A stretch of 64,000 bases of DNA, taken from positions 163,421 through 227,420 of the forward strand of contig JACTVC010000046.1 in assembly GCA_018417955.1 (NCBI GenBank), written 5' to 3'. Under the pieces are notes generated by a model. The model was not told the origin of the DNA, searched no databases, and saw only the letters and a list, made by a program, of their open reading frames with translations. Of the stretch, positions 45,970 to 56,582 are shown piece after piece; the first letter of the stretch is position 1, and each line of letters begins with the position of its first letter. This stretch comes from Laccaria trichodermophora (Eukaryota > Basidiomycota > Agaricomycetes > Agaricales > Hydnangiaceae). A program made the translations under genes and the position numbers.

Positions 45970-47595
45970 TCAAGCTAAGCTAGAAACCGGCTCTTCTGAA
46001 GGGACTACGGTGCTTGAAGAGGTTGGTAGAGGTGAAGTGCCTGACGCACCCGAAGAATTTACGGTTGTTCCACTCGCTTTCCCATTGTCAACGCAAGGCC
46101 GACAAAAACCTGGAAAGATGTAAGTACAGTTGGGAAGAATGATAGAATTGAGGAATGCTTGCGTCCGCCCAAAATGAGAGGAACGTCGGTTTGGCTGCAC
46201 GAAATGCATCGTATTTGACTATTGTGTGAGCCTGAGTGAGAAAGGCGTGGCCGTTTGCGAGTCTCGGAGGTGTCGATACTGTTTGAGGTCGAGGCCTTGC
46301 GTTGCAGCTTGCCATCGACGCCTGTCTTGCGCTGTGTATATGTGCGCTTCTGGCGGGGAGTACGGGTAGGTATCGTTGACGGACCATGCTTCAGTGGTTT
46401 CATGGCGAATTGTTGGAGGGAGATCTGAGTTCACTTGGTCAGAATTAACCGTCGCTAGCCACAAAAATGCTACCGTCTGCAGCTGAGTGAGCAGGGCCCC
46501 AAGAGGCAGCTGATAACCGAGGAAGGCGCGATTCGTCGACTGCTATCATCAAAATGAGAGATCGCCTAAATGAAATTGCAATCACGAAGTACCAGCTCAT
46601 CCAGTATCTTGCGATTCGCTTTGATCTTCTCTTCACTACCAATCCATCTCGAGATTGTGTTCCAAATGGTCGCTGGCGCCTTCTTCAAACGTAGACTAGC
46701 TATTTGGGGAATGGGAATTTGAACAGCATCTGGCTGGTGCGAATTTTCCAAGGCATGTGGCTCTTGTGGTTTGTCGAAAGGCACGCGGATGTTGATAACC
46801 AGGTCGTCGTTATCTTGCGCTTCGTCGCAAGTGGCTGGAACGCGAGGTAAAACCCACTTTTCAGATGGTGTCTCACGAAACTCAACGACAACATCAAACT
46901 CTTTAAGAGGAGATGGCGGAGTCGTGGGATGATATGATCCCGAGAAACTGGTTGTCGCGGGTATACCTGAATTGACTTGTTGCGCGGGGAGGTAAGACGT
47001 GGACGGAAACGGCGTATCAACCGCCGCAGCCAATGACTGAATAAGAAGTCCAAGTGTTTTCAATTGGTCGGGGCTAGCGCGGCCTGCCGCAGCCAACTGA
47101 AGTAAATTTGATAGTATGGGATTGGATGAAGCAGCAGAATTGACCTGGTTGATTAAGGCAGGAGTGATGGTCGTCACGGTTGTAAGCGAGGATATTAATG
47201 GAGATGTCGACTTTTCAACGGTTGCGGCAGCCCCTGTAGTCTGAACCGCTTGGCGGTTCATACTCGCGGAAGCTTGACTGTAGGAAACCTGCGATACACT
47301 GTACGGCGTCGTTGCTTGCCAGGACGGTGGATTACCCTGATGAGGATAAGGCGAAATGGACGGCTGCATTGGAAGATAATGAACTTCGTAAAATACGGTA
47401 TCCGGAAATATGTGAGGTCCAATTTCGAGATCACACTTTCCCCGAGCCTGAATGTTGTGTGGTGGGGCAGGTGCCTCAGCCGCCTTGTTTACACGAGCCT
47501 TACCCGAAAACTTTGGAAAAGTTCGAAATAGCCATTGTTCCCTAGCTAGGATGGAAATCAGAATTCGGTTGAAAGACAAAACCTGAGTCGCACAT
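45970..47595 (-). CDS. CxxC-CxxC zinc-binding protein, probable regulator
   Basis: Inferred start at 47595: MCDSG, joined to NNGYFELFQSFR, then ARGKCDLEIGPHIFPDTVFY and a Ser/Thr/Gln-rich stretch with a helical ISSLTTVTTITPALINQVN. An acidic conserved block (EFDVVVEFRETPSEKW) is followed by KAPATIWNTISRWIGSEEKIK and NRAFLGYQL. A basic region (KRTYTQRKTG, ETRKRPRLSHS) leads to IRCISCSQTDVPLILGGR then FCRPCVDNG, a C-x2-C-x13-C-x2-C site resembling a degenerate GATA-type finger. The join in this finger needs a GC-AG intron (46110-46162). Not a recognised orthologue; DNA binding is plausible only. Confidence 0.6.
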
Positions 47596-47922
47596 TGCCT
47601 GAGTGACTGAGCAAGAATGCAACTTTGTGACACAATTTAGTCAAACAATGATGGAAATTGTTTTGCGCACCTGTCTGAAATGCTGTTCAGCTCTTTGTCG
47701 GTTTCTGTTTGATCGAGTTCCCACCGAGGTTTCTCTCCGACTGGCAGAGAAACATCGAGCTTGCGTTGCGAGCTCATTTCTAAGTGGGTCACGGTGCCAA
47801 GATCGTGCGCTATTTGCTATTTGTGAGTGTTGATCAAAAACTTTTACACTAAGACTGGGAACTCCTCAAGCTCAACGAAGGCTTGACAACTTGACTTCGA
47901 ATTGAACCAATACTTGACCGAT
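47596..47922. promoter_or_regulatory. Divergent upstream region, zinc-binding protein / BDP1
   Basis: 327 bp between two start codons; no clear motif was found and no separate gene is visible. Confidence 0.4.
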
Positions 47923-49617
47923 ATGTCGAGTCGTGTTCGTGAGTTGCCATCCATCTTTTCATTCTCTTTTGGCAAACTTCTTCTAGAAAAGGGTGGGCCT
48001 GTCTTCAGACCCGTTGTGAAGTCTCGATCACGCCCTACACCGAATTCAAGTTCTCAACCCCAGTCGGACCCTCAGACCTCTGCTCACCATGCGTCATCCA
48101 TGCCGCCACCTGCCATTCATATCCCTGATTTAGACACCAGCAGCATCCCAAAAATCCCGGACATCTCAGCCGACAGCCAACATCTTGTTGACATCCCGGG
48201 AGAGCGCCGAGGACTATCTTTACCTCCAGCAATACGATCAAGTGTACCACCTTCTCTTGTTTCTCATCCTTCACCAATTATGAATACTACATCAACCGAG
48301 TCAAATCCTCCCCTCGAAGCGTCGATTCCAAGCAAAGTTCATCCCAATTTTACCTCCTCGGAGGAAGTCAAGGCCAATATCCAACCCCGTCGCTCAATAG
48401 GTAGAAGAAAGTCGAGTGACACTACAAAAACATTAGTCGCTCACAATGAAGACCAAAATTCCATTGAGAGACCAAAAAGAAAGCGGACCACGTCGAAGGA
48501 CACTAACCAGGTGGAAGGAGATGGAAGGCCAGTCACCAGTGTCTCTATTCGTAGTTCACGTCCCCCTTCGTTGCCCCCGTACGATGCCGACGCCAACCCG
48601 GGAGAGGATATCGACCCAACAGTCGTGACAATGGCAGCCCTCTGCACCGACTCTGGCCAAGGTCGCGTTAGCAGCAAGGCCGCAGAAATCTTGAATAATC
48701 ACGCTTCTTGGAAAGCTCAGAATCGAGAAAAACGAGCGCGTATGAGATCTCTGATGGAAGCAAAAAAGTATGGAAGAGACGAGGATGGGGATCATCAGGA
48801 CACCCCAACATCAAATTCCATACCTGCGTTACCAGAGTCTTCCGATCCCCCTGAACCGACTATTGAGAGAGCGCCAAGCAATGCACTGATTGTGGACGAT
48901 ACTGGGCATGGGTTCGATTACTCTCAAAATATGGCAACAAGCCGATATAACGTGCAAGTGCGCATTGGACCGAATGGCGAGACGATTATAGATGAAGAGT
49001 CGCTTGTCGTTGATCGTGCTGATGCTGACGAAACGGAAAACTATACCCATATTATTGAGTCAGACCATACGAAATTTGTCAATTCTGGGACATACGGCAA
49101 GCGATACCGTGGCTCACGATGGAGTGCAGAAGAAACAGAACTCTTTTACGACGTTCGTTGACTTTTGAGTATTTGTTTCTCCCCGCTAACTCCCTCGTAG
49201 GCTCTTGCCCAGTATGGTGAAAACTACGAGCTGATCGCTTACATCTTGCCTGGTCGTGATAGAAAGTCTTGCAAAAACAAGTTCAAAATCGAAGACAAGC
49301 GGAACCCTGCGAGAATCAATCACTGCCTAAATAATAGCATTCCTGTCGGTGAGTTATCTCTCATTACCCTGGTACTGTTAGTTGTCACAACTTTTTTAGA
49401 TATGCAAATGTTGGCATGTATGACGGGCAAGGATTTTTCGGGCCCTATTCCCGACATCCGTGCACCGACCCCCACTCCGATTCCTCCTCCCTCTGTTGTC
49501 GAAGACGCGGAAGCTGAGGTACCCTCAAGTTTTGTAAAGAAAAGGCAGCTTAGTAAAAAGCGAACTTCTAGTGATGCAGTAATTGTCGGTAATGTAGAAA
49601 ACTTCGAAGAAATTTAG
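47923..49617 (+). CDS. BDP1: TFIIIB subunit B'' (BDP1)
   Basis: The start at 47923 gives MSSRV; a short intron (47939-47986, donor GTGAGT) then joins to QKGGPVFRPVVKSR, matching the usual Bdp1 beginning. Without this splice the frame still reads on but adds a segment foreign to the family. The long middle is Ser/Pro-rich and basic. The C-terminal extended SANT domain reads SRWSAEETELFYDALAQYG, then ENYELIAYILPGRDRK and CKNKFKIEDKRNP. BDP1 with TBP and BRF1 recruits RNA polymerase III to tRNA and 5S genes. Two further introns lie near 49154-49200 and 49349-49400. Confidence 0.93.
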
Positions 49618-49751
49618 GCTGTACCTGATGACGCGCGATGACGTCGTACACTTCACGATCGGTCACGTCACACCTTCCACTTTGAAGCGACTTCCACCAA
49701 ACTTCCACTGAAAATCATTCTCTATACAGTGTTCTGGGCAAGAAGTAGAAT
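49618..49751. promoter_or_regulatory. Promoter region with two TGACGT-type boxes
   Basis: TGACGTC occurs at 49639-49645 and TCACGTCA at 49663-49670, upstream of the SDR gene at 49752. The latter is TGACGTGA on the other strand, the same box as in the UTP11 promoter. Both are ATF/CREB-like. Confidence 0.5.
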
Positions 49752-50907
49752 ATGGCCGCTGGAAAGGTAGTTATCTGTGGGGCGGGGTTCATAGGTACGC
49801 ATCTTTCACAGCTCAACAACCTTCTCATTCACGCAATGTAGGAAGTCACATCGCTAGGTCGCTCATTGCGTCTCAGCGTCCAGTGCAGATCTCGTCCAGA
49901 AATCCAGCAAAAACCCATGAATTACTTGAATCCACCACTCCAAAAGGGCCACTTCTACCCGCTGTTTCGGTTGATGTAACCAAACCGACAACATTGATAC
50001 CTGCATTCAAGGACGCCACCACCATTATATCGCTCGTTGGCGTCATGCATGGTACCCCCAAAGACTTTGAAGACGTTCAATGGAAAGGGGCGGAAAATGT
50101 GGCTTTGGCCGCCCGGGCGGTCGGAGCGAAGGTGATTCACTTCAGTGCAATTGGGGCGAACACGAAGAGTGAGATCATGTACTTCAAGACGAAGGCTATG
50201 GGTGAGAACTCGGTGCTAGACATTTGCCCGGATGCGACAATTATCCGTCCGAGTATTGTTTTTGGTCCAGAAGACGATTTCTTCAACGTGAGTCGATTTC
50301 CTGGTGAAAGGACCACTATTCAAACTTTTTTTTATCTTGAAAGCGATTCGCGCGCTTATCTCGTGTTTTGCCTTTCTTGCCCGTTTTTGGAGGAGGAAAA
50401 TCTCGTTTTCAGCCCGTTTACGTTGGTGACTTGTCAAAAGCTGTTGAAATTCTTTGCAGTGGAACCCCAGAAATCAAAAAAGAGACTTCAGGCAAGATCA
50501 TTGAGGCTGGAGGACCTGAAGGTATTGGATTCCTGTCACTTATCGCCTTTTATTGAACTTTCCGTGACCCAGTTTTCACATACCATCAACTCATGGAGCT
50601 CGTTTTGAAATACAGCGGCCGTCATCGTCCAATAATATCTTTCCCATTCCCATTTGGTCTCTTACAAGGCGCGATATTGGAGAAATTACCCGCAAATTTG
50701 TTTACAGTCACCCGTGCTCAGGTTACAGCATTCCTTCTACTTCGCGACCTACTAACCTATATTGCTTTCTAGGTCAAGCAACTGATGGTTGATAACGTAG
50801 TCAATATTCGCCCAAGAGCAAACGAAATCTCGTTCCAGAATTTGCTTGAGAAGTATTCGAATGAACCTCTTACCTCCCTTCATAAAATACTCCCCACGTA
50901 CCTTTGA
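49752..50907 (+). CDS. Atypical short-chain dehydrogenase, COQ11/NDUFA9-like
   Basis: The Rossmann motif is KVVICGAGFIGSHIARSL after removal of a short intron near 49794-49841. HFSAIGA, KTKAMGENSV, ATIIRPSIVFGPEDDFFN and FARLSRVLPFLPVFGGG follow, the latter two joined across an intron (50288-50344). QPVYVGDLSKAVEILCS and KIIEAGGPEVFTYHQLMELV complete the domain; further introns lie near 50522-50571 and in 50721-50773. The pattern fits the NDUFA9/Coq11 group of atypical SDRs, inner-mitochondrial-membrane proteins tied to complex I or coenzyme Q synthesis. It lacks a clear Y-x3-K site. Which of the two it is cannot be settled without alignment. Confidence 0.78.
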
Positions 50908-51525
50908 CAGCGCAAGCACATGCTATCTCGATCAGACCTGATGTGTAGATTACGTAATACACGCGCTGTTACTCATCCAAGCTGACGCGTATGTAAATGG
51001 TTACATACAACGCGCATACACCTGAAACAAGGGACGATCGGACACCTAAGCGAAGAGATTGACAGATGCAAGGACAAATTAATCATTTTTGACTATTGTT
51101 TGTTGTTAAGACGGACTCATTATAAGATTTTTAGTCCGACAACCAATTCCGCCGAGGGCCAAATCTTATTGTCGTATTTTTAAATTTCCATCAAAATTTA
51201 TTATAATTGTGTTTGATTCCTTCGAAAAGTTGACAAAGCTTAGGACAAACAAAAAGTATGTAGCCTAATATATCATACTTTCATAGCTTCTTACAGGTAC
51301 AAAATCCGTATATAGAACATATTATTGAACAATTTCAAAATTCGTATTGAAGCCATACTTGGAAAATGGTCCGCGTAAATATACAACAACATATATATAA
51401 TCTGACATCAAATCTGCCAAAAAGACGAAGCAAATGTCAGATTTGGAGTATTTCCAGGAAACGAAGCGAATATCCCGGTGAAAGGGCCACTCACGGGATA
51501 ATCAAAGTTACTCATGGGGTGAACT
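50908..51525. other. AT-rich convergent intergenic region
   Basis: About 620 bp of AT-rich sequence between convergent genes. It contains TCAAATCTGCC and CAGATTTGG in opposite orientation near 51408 and 51439, possibly repeat remains. No gene is seen. Confidence 0.5.
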
Positions 51526-53106
51526 CTATTTAGAGAATCGGACCGTTATTATGAACTGACCAACCAACAAGGTCACAACCAGTGCGACGGCCTGCCATAA
51601 TTTCAAGGAGTTAGATGCGGCGTGGTGAGGTTGGGGTTGGACCTGGACCGGTGGGATCACATTCTCAACCTAGGAGGGAAAACTCTTATTCGAAATTGTC
51701 ATGAATTACAATAGCGCTCAAAGTACTTTACCTTAGCAGGTTCCCAAACCTTGATGGCGGCACCGTTTGAGTCCGAGGAGCCTGTGATGATAAGGCATCC
51801 ATCTGAAGAGGAATATGTCTATTCAGCAAATGAGAATTCTTAAGAATGGTACAACCGATGGAAGGAAGTTACCGTAACAATCTGCACCAGTGTTCCAACT
51901 TGTAAGAGCTATCAGCTTTCGAATAGGTCTAAAGGAAATTAAAATACCTTGTCCATGTGGAAGGACCGTAAGTAGACCTAAGCAGGAGTCGTAGACCCGA
52001 GCAGACCCATTATCTCCACCAACAACTATGAGAGACCCTTGAAGCGCAGAAGAAACGAGAAGTGGAACATTGAGACGAATGGGATGGGTGAATGATCGCA
52101 GTGGTTGGCCTGGAGGCAGTGAGTATATGTCGATTCCGTTGACGAGATTTGTCACTATCAGTAACTGGTTGTCCGCTGCCATCGTCGCATGGCCACTGGC
52201 GTGTGCCCATCAAATCAAGAATTATGGTATGTTGTGCCTACGCACATTCGAGTCGGTAACTGGTATGACCACAACATAGTCCAAGGCGAGACCTGATATG
52301 CAACTCTACAGAGCAAAGACAGAAATGAGCTTGGAAAGAAGGCGCCGGACTTACAGGCCACCTACACTTCGTGTGACTCCAAATAAGTGACAAGCACACT
52401 TGAGCCCTGATCAAAAAAGGAAACGCTCCTAGAGATAGCTTCCCGTGGACTCGTCGCAATGATGTTGGAGAGTTGTCCTAATCTCCCCAATTTAGTAGCG
52501 TTCAATGAATGGTTTCAGAAGCTCACCGTTGGAATCAATCGTCCACAATTTCAGACAGCCGTTTCCGACGGTAGCGATTTGTTTGCTCCCCGAGCTGAAA
52601 TCGATGTCCTCGACAGGTCCAACATGAGCGGCTGCAGAGGCAGCAAGATCGTAATGATTCTATAATATAGATTTAGTGTACGGGGATGAGAAAGGCGGCA
52701 GGGCTTACCTTCGTTGGCGCCTGGCAATAAACCGACAAAGTGCCGTCAGCGCAGCCAAAAGCAAAGCTTGAAATTGGATCGAGTGATGTGGGCGTCCAAG
52801 CCGAAGCGGAAATGGAGCCGTTGAATAAGACGGAGATGACCTGGAATTCGATCCCTTGGACCAAGTCCCAAACTATAACGAGACAATCATCGCCTGCGTA
52901 AAATAAATTAGATTGGATACGGTGCTAAGATCGACGCAAGCTCACCTCCGCTGAGAAGCCTTGAGCCATCCTGGCTTATTTGGAGGGTATTGATCGCATT
53001 AGTGTGGCGAGTGAGTGTTTGCTTGCACTTAAACTAAGATCGTATGAGAACGGCCATTGCGATGCATGTTCTGAGTACTTACCGTAGGGATGGTGATTGA
53101 ATTCAT
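51526..53106 (-). CDS. WD40-repeat protein with C-terminal membrane anchor
   Basis: Starts at 53106 (MNSITIPT, then FKCKQTLTRHTNAINTLQIS after an intron). WD40 blades are visible: SRLLSGGDDCLVIVWDLV, SFAFGCADGTLSVY, HVGPVEDIDF...QIATVGNGCLKLW, and LIVVGGDNGSARVYD. About eight short introns. The last exons read KVWEPAK then a Pro/Gln linker and a single hydrophobic stretch (WQAVALVVTLLVGQFIITVRF) ending with a basic tail: the layout of a tail-anchored protein. Similar proteins occur in many Agaricomycetes. Function is unknown. Confidence 0.72.
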
Positions 53107-53307
53107 CGTAGGCAGGTACAGAGGATGCCTATCATCTCGTCAGTTATAGACCACAAAGAACAAAAAAGGTGGCCAATTGTCTCCTGTTCCTCATTCCTGT
53201 ATTCCGATTATCTTTCTTTTTGTTTTTTTACGATTCTCTTTCTTCTTGTTCTTTATTTCGTTTCCTACGCCTACTTCTTACAGCTAAGGTAAAGTTCTAC
53301 TATGAAT

Positions 53308-54040
53308 TTATCTATGATGAGTGGGAGTGAGCGGGAGAGTGTGTTTGTGTGGTTTGGCGTCTTTTGGCTTGGGTGACTTTAGGGGAGCCTTACAAGGATC
53401 ACGTGAAAAGATGTGAGGCTGCCCTAAAGTAGCCGTTGTCAAAACCAACTCAGCGCGTTGCTGTTGCCTCTTTTCCTCCCACAACCACTCACTCACCATG
53501 ACACTGGCGGAAACAATATATTCGTAGTACATATGTAGTTTCAGAACGAATATACAATAGATGAGTGCTTGACCGGTAATAGCCCATTCAATAGTAATCG
53601 GCGAGCCTGAGGTCCTACAGGAGTGAGTAATTGTTCCGTGGCTGGTCGACGTCAATGTTGACGTTTCCAGGGCGTGCTGTTGTCGTAGGCGTCGGTTGGC
53701 ATAGGGGTTATTGACGCGTCGCGATGCTCTTACAATTGGTATGTTGCCCGCTCGGTTGGAACTCAAGGAGAAATATTTTGACTCTTCAGTAGACAACACT
53801 ATTGTTCGTATCCACTACAAATGCACTTCCGGCGGTGAGCCGCGTCTCAACAAGAATCCGCCCAATCGCCAGTCCAAAGCCACATGGCGCCAGCCAAACG
53901 TAACTCTTCACCGCCTCGAGATGCACTACGCCCATATCCGCGAAGTGCAGTAGCTTCATCACTCCTCCAACGTCGAGGTATTTCCCAAAGCGCTGCACAG
54001 GCACTTTCGGTACTGGCAAGCTCACCCTCCCTGTTGCCAT
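53308..54040 (-). CDS. Uncharacterised small gene, model uncertain
   Basis: A minus-strand frame starting at 54040 (MATGRVSLPVPKVPVQRFG) has a hydrophobic segment (VWLAPCGFGLAIGRILV). A second frame contains TIEWAITGQALIYCIFVLKLH, also hydrophobic, followed by a perfect GTGAGT donor at about 53499. Splice-consistent boundaries exist, but no known family is recognised, so a small membrane protein or chance frames are both possible. The frame on the plus strand from 53711 is judged a shadow. Confidence 0.3.
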
Positions 54041-54084
54041 TGTCGAATCTTAAATAACGTTTTACGCATAGTTTTCGGCTCCTG

Positions 54085-56387
54085 ATGCCCCCAACCCGAA
54101 CTTCGCCTCACTGCAAGCGCAATCAAATGTTCCAACGGGGCAGGTACGTTCAGGCCTCTCAAATGCCAAATTTGAACTACCATGTGGAACAGGCCCCTTC
54201 CTCAAGCTTGGACACTATTATCACGACTTCAACTCAAACGGCACAAAACCCGCAGGCAGGTTTCGCTCTGGATCATTGGACGGGCTCTGACTGACTGCCT
54301 GTCCTTAGTTCCCACATGAAAACTCAAACCCTGGAGCTCAATATCCAACCGCCGCGGTTGCTCCAGCTTTCCAGGGAACACGTGATCAAGAGGAGGAACA
54401 AGCTGTCGCTCTTATACTCAATGTGCGACATCATCAATGTCCTTGATGCTTCACTAACCGGTATCTAACAGTCGCAAGCCAACCCTTTCCTCCAAGACGT
54501 TAATATGCATCAGGAACCGGGCACCGAATTAATCCCGCTGCAAGGACTACCGATGATCGGGGATTCTCCCTTGGTTCGTCCCTGTGATCTTCGTCTTTGG
54601 TTTGCTGATTTGGTGCCAACAGCTGCAACCGGAAATACCTGTTCCTCGAAACTACAGCCATGCTTCAGGCTCACAAACAGCTCCGCCGGGAAATGCGACC
54701 ACGACCACAATTTCTCACTTGGTTCGTCCTCCTAGTTATCTCTCTCTTATTCTATTTGCTCACTGGGCGATGGGAATTAGCTTTCGGACCAAGATGTGAA
54801 CATGTCGGAAAATTCACCTGCTAATCCCAGGCCTATCACCGTAAGTCGCTTCTGCGTTGAAAATGATATATTGGCTTAGAGATTGTAGAACACCCAAACC
54901 AATGACCCTAGCCCTATCACAGTAAGTTACTTTCGTGTTTAAGATAATCCATCCGCTTAGAAATTGCAGAATAGCGAAAACATCCACCGCAACATGGAAG
55001 GCACCTCTGACGATAACGGAACAGCTCGTCCACCCACCTCTGGCGCAACTGATGCTCCGTTGGACATTGGAAATTTTATGGCTTCGAGCGGGGTGAGTAT
55101 TGTCTAAGATCTTTGTACACACATACTTAGACGGGCCACAGCTTTCATCGGAACTTACCTCACTTCTTCTGCGTGGCGTTGGAATAGCCGTGCAGGAAGG
55201 GGTGAAACAAGGGGTGAAAGAGGCTATAGAGACAATGACGACACCATCAAAGGCAACGCCATCAAAGAAATCACCCACTAAGAGGTCAGCCTCCCACCGA
55301 AATCGTGAACCAATGTCCCATGACGGAAGTTCTGAATCTTCCGCTGACGGCGACGACTTCATCTCCGCAAGAAAACCAACTGGTGAGAAGACTGATGAAG
55401 AGAAATCATTTCATGTAAGCGTCTCTGGTCTATGCATGACCAGATCCTGATGTCAGTACCGCTAGACCATCCTGAAGGATTATTTGAAGGGAAAGAGCCT
55501 CTGGAATACACAAGCCACTAAGACGGCAGACCGGTGCTTGGTCAATGACTTCGAAAACGACAACAACGACGGTCCCACCCTCGATGAGCCTGTCTTTGAC
55601 TGGTCTTCGAAGATGAGCAGCATGTGGAACGACCAGCTGCTCTACCATATGGCAGTCGACATCATTCCGAAAATCAGAGACACTGAAGATTTGACCTTCC
55701 CATCCCAATTCAAGGACATCGGCTTTGTAAAGCGGGTCCTCATCACCAAACTCCGTCGCACGCGTTACAAGTACCAGAATTCGATTGCTCCAGCTCATGG
55801 AGATCCCGAAACCACCGAACAAAAGCAGATAAGGGTTGAAGCTGAAAGGCTGGATGAAGAACGGGCAAACCGGCGGCGCACTCACCGTTTAAACGTGAGC
55901 ACTCTCGGTATCTTATCGTGGGTCGCTTCTCATCACCTCTCAGACCTTCAAACGGCGTAAAGCCATCATTCAGGCCAGATTACACGAAGATAAAAGCTTC
56001 TGGAGGCATGTCGAGGAGGTCCTAGTCGAACTCGGAAATGCAGGCATGAGTTCCGATGAAACCGACAAAGAAGACGACGGCCGTTATTCCAAAGTTGTCC
56101 GCCGCGTTCCTAAGTTTTGGCTGGATGACCAAGTGTCACTGCTGTGGGACGCTGTTGAACGTTACGGTAAAGGCCTCAAGCGACGGCGCCCTGGTAATGC
56201 ACCAATCACACGCCTTCGGGAGGCAAGTATGTTAGTCGACACAGCTTATAGTAAACTCCCTCGGGCGGCTGCTGGGTTACCTACAAACTACTACAACGAC
56301 TTGTGGTGGAAGTCTCTGAGCAAATCAAGACAACAGAAGCTCAAGGCAAGACCTCCGAAAGCGTTGCCATCCTTCGTAAGCGTTTAG
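54085..56387 (+). CDS. Transposon companion protein (Tnp2-associated type)
   Basis: A multi-exon gene pointing at the Tnp2 transposase. Its 5' exons (54085 to about 55090) are Pro/Ser/Gln-rich and the exact joins are uncertain. From about 55140 it reads LSSELTSLLLRGVGIAVQEG, then an Lys/Ser stretch, YLKGKSLWNTQATKTADRC, FDWSSKMSSMWNDQLLYHM and, in the last exon, MSSDETDKEDDGRYSKVVRR then VPKFWLDDQVSLLWDAVERY and AAGLPTNYYNDLWW. That C-terminal SSDET...VRRVP-W...GLP-N-Y motif recurs in many agaric proteins near DNA transposons. Function is unknown; it may be a DNA-binding partner. Confidence 0.6.
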
Positions 56388-56582
56388 TTTTCACGCATAT
56401 ACCCTCCCTAATATTTTCTTATAGGACCATCTCCAGCGTAGTTGATCTCCCACCTTGTTACGGCGGAACTTCTTGTAAAATACGTACAGTAAACTCTGTA
56501 CAATAAAGGTTTGAATGTGTGTTCGATAATGGACCGAGTGCACATTCAGAAATCCTGATTTTACAGTAAGTCAACAACGGCC

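Noticed and set aside
53711..53953. 80-codon plus-strand frame
   Set aside because: Overlaps a minus-strand frame of equal quality and has no recognisable domain; neither is firmly supported.
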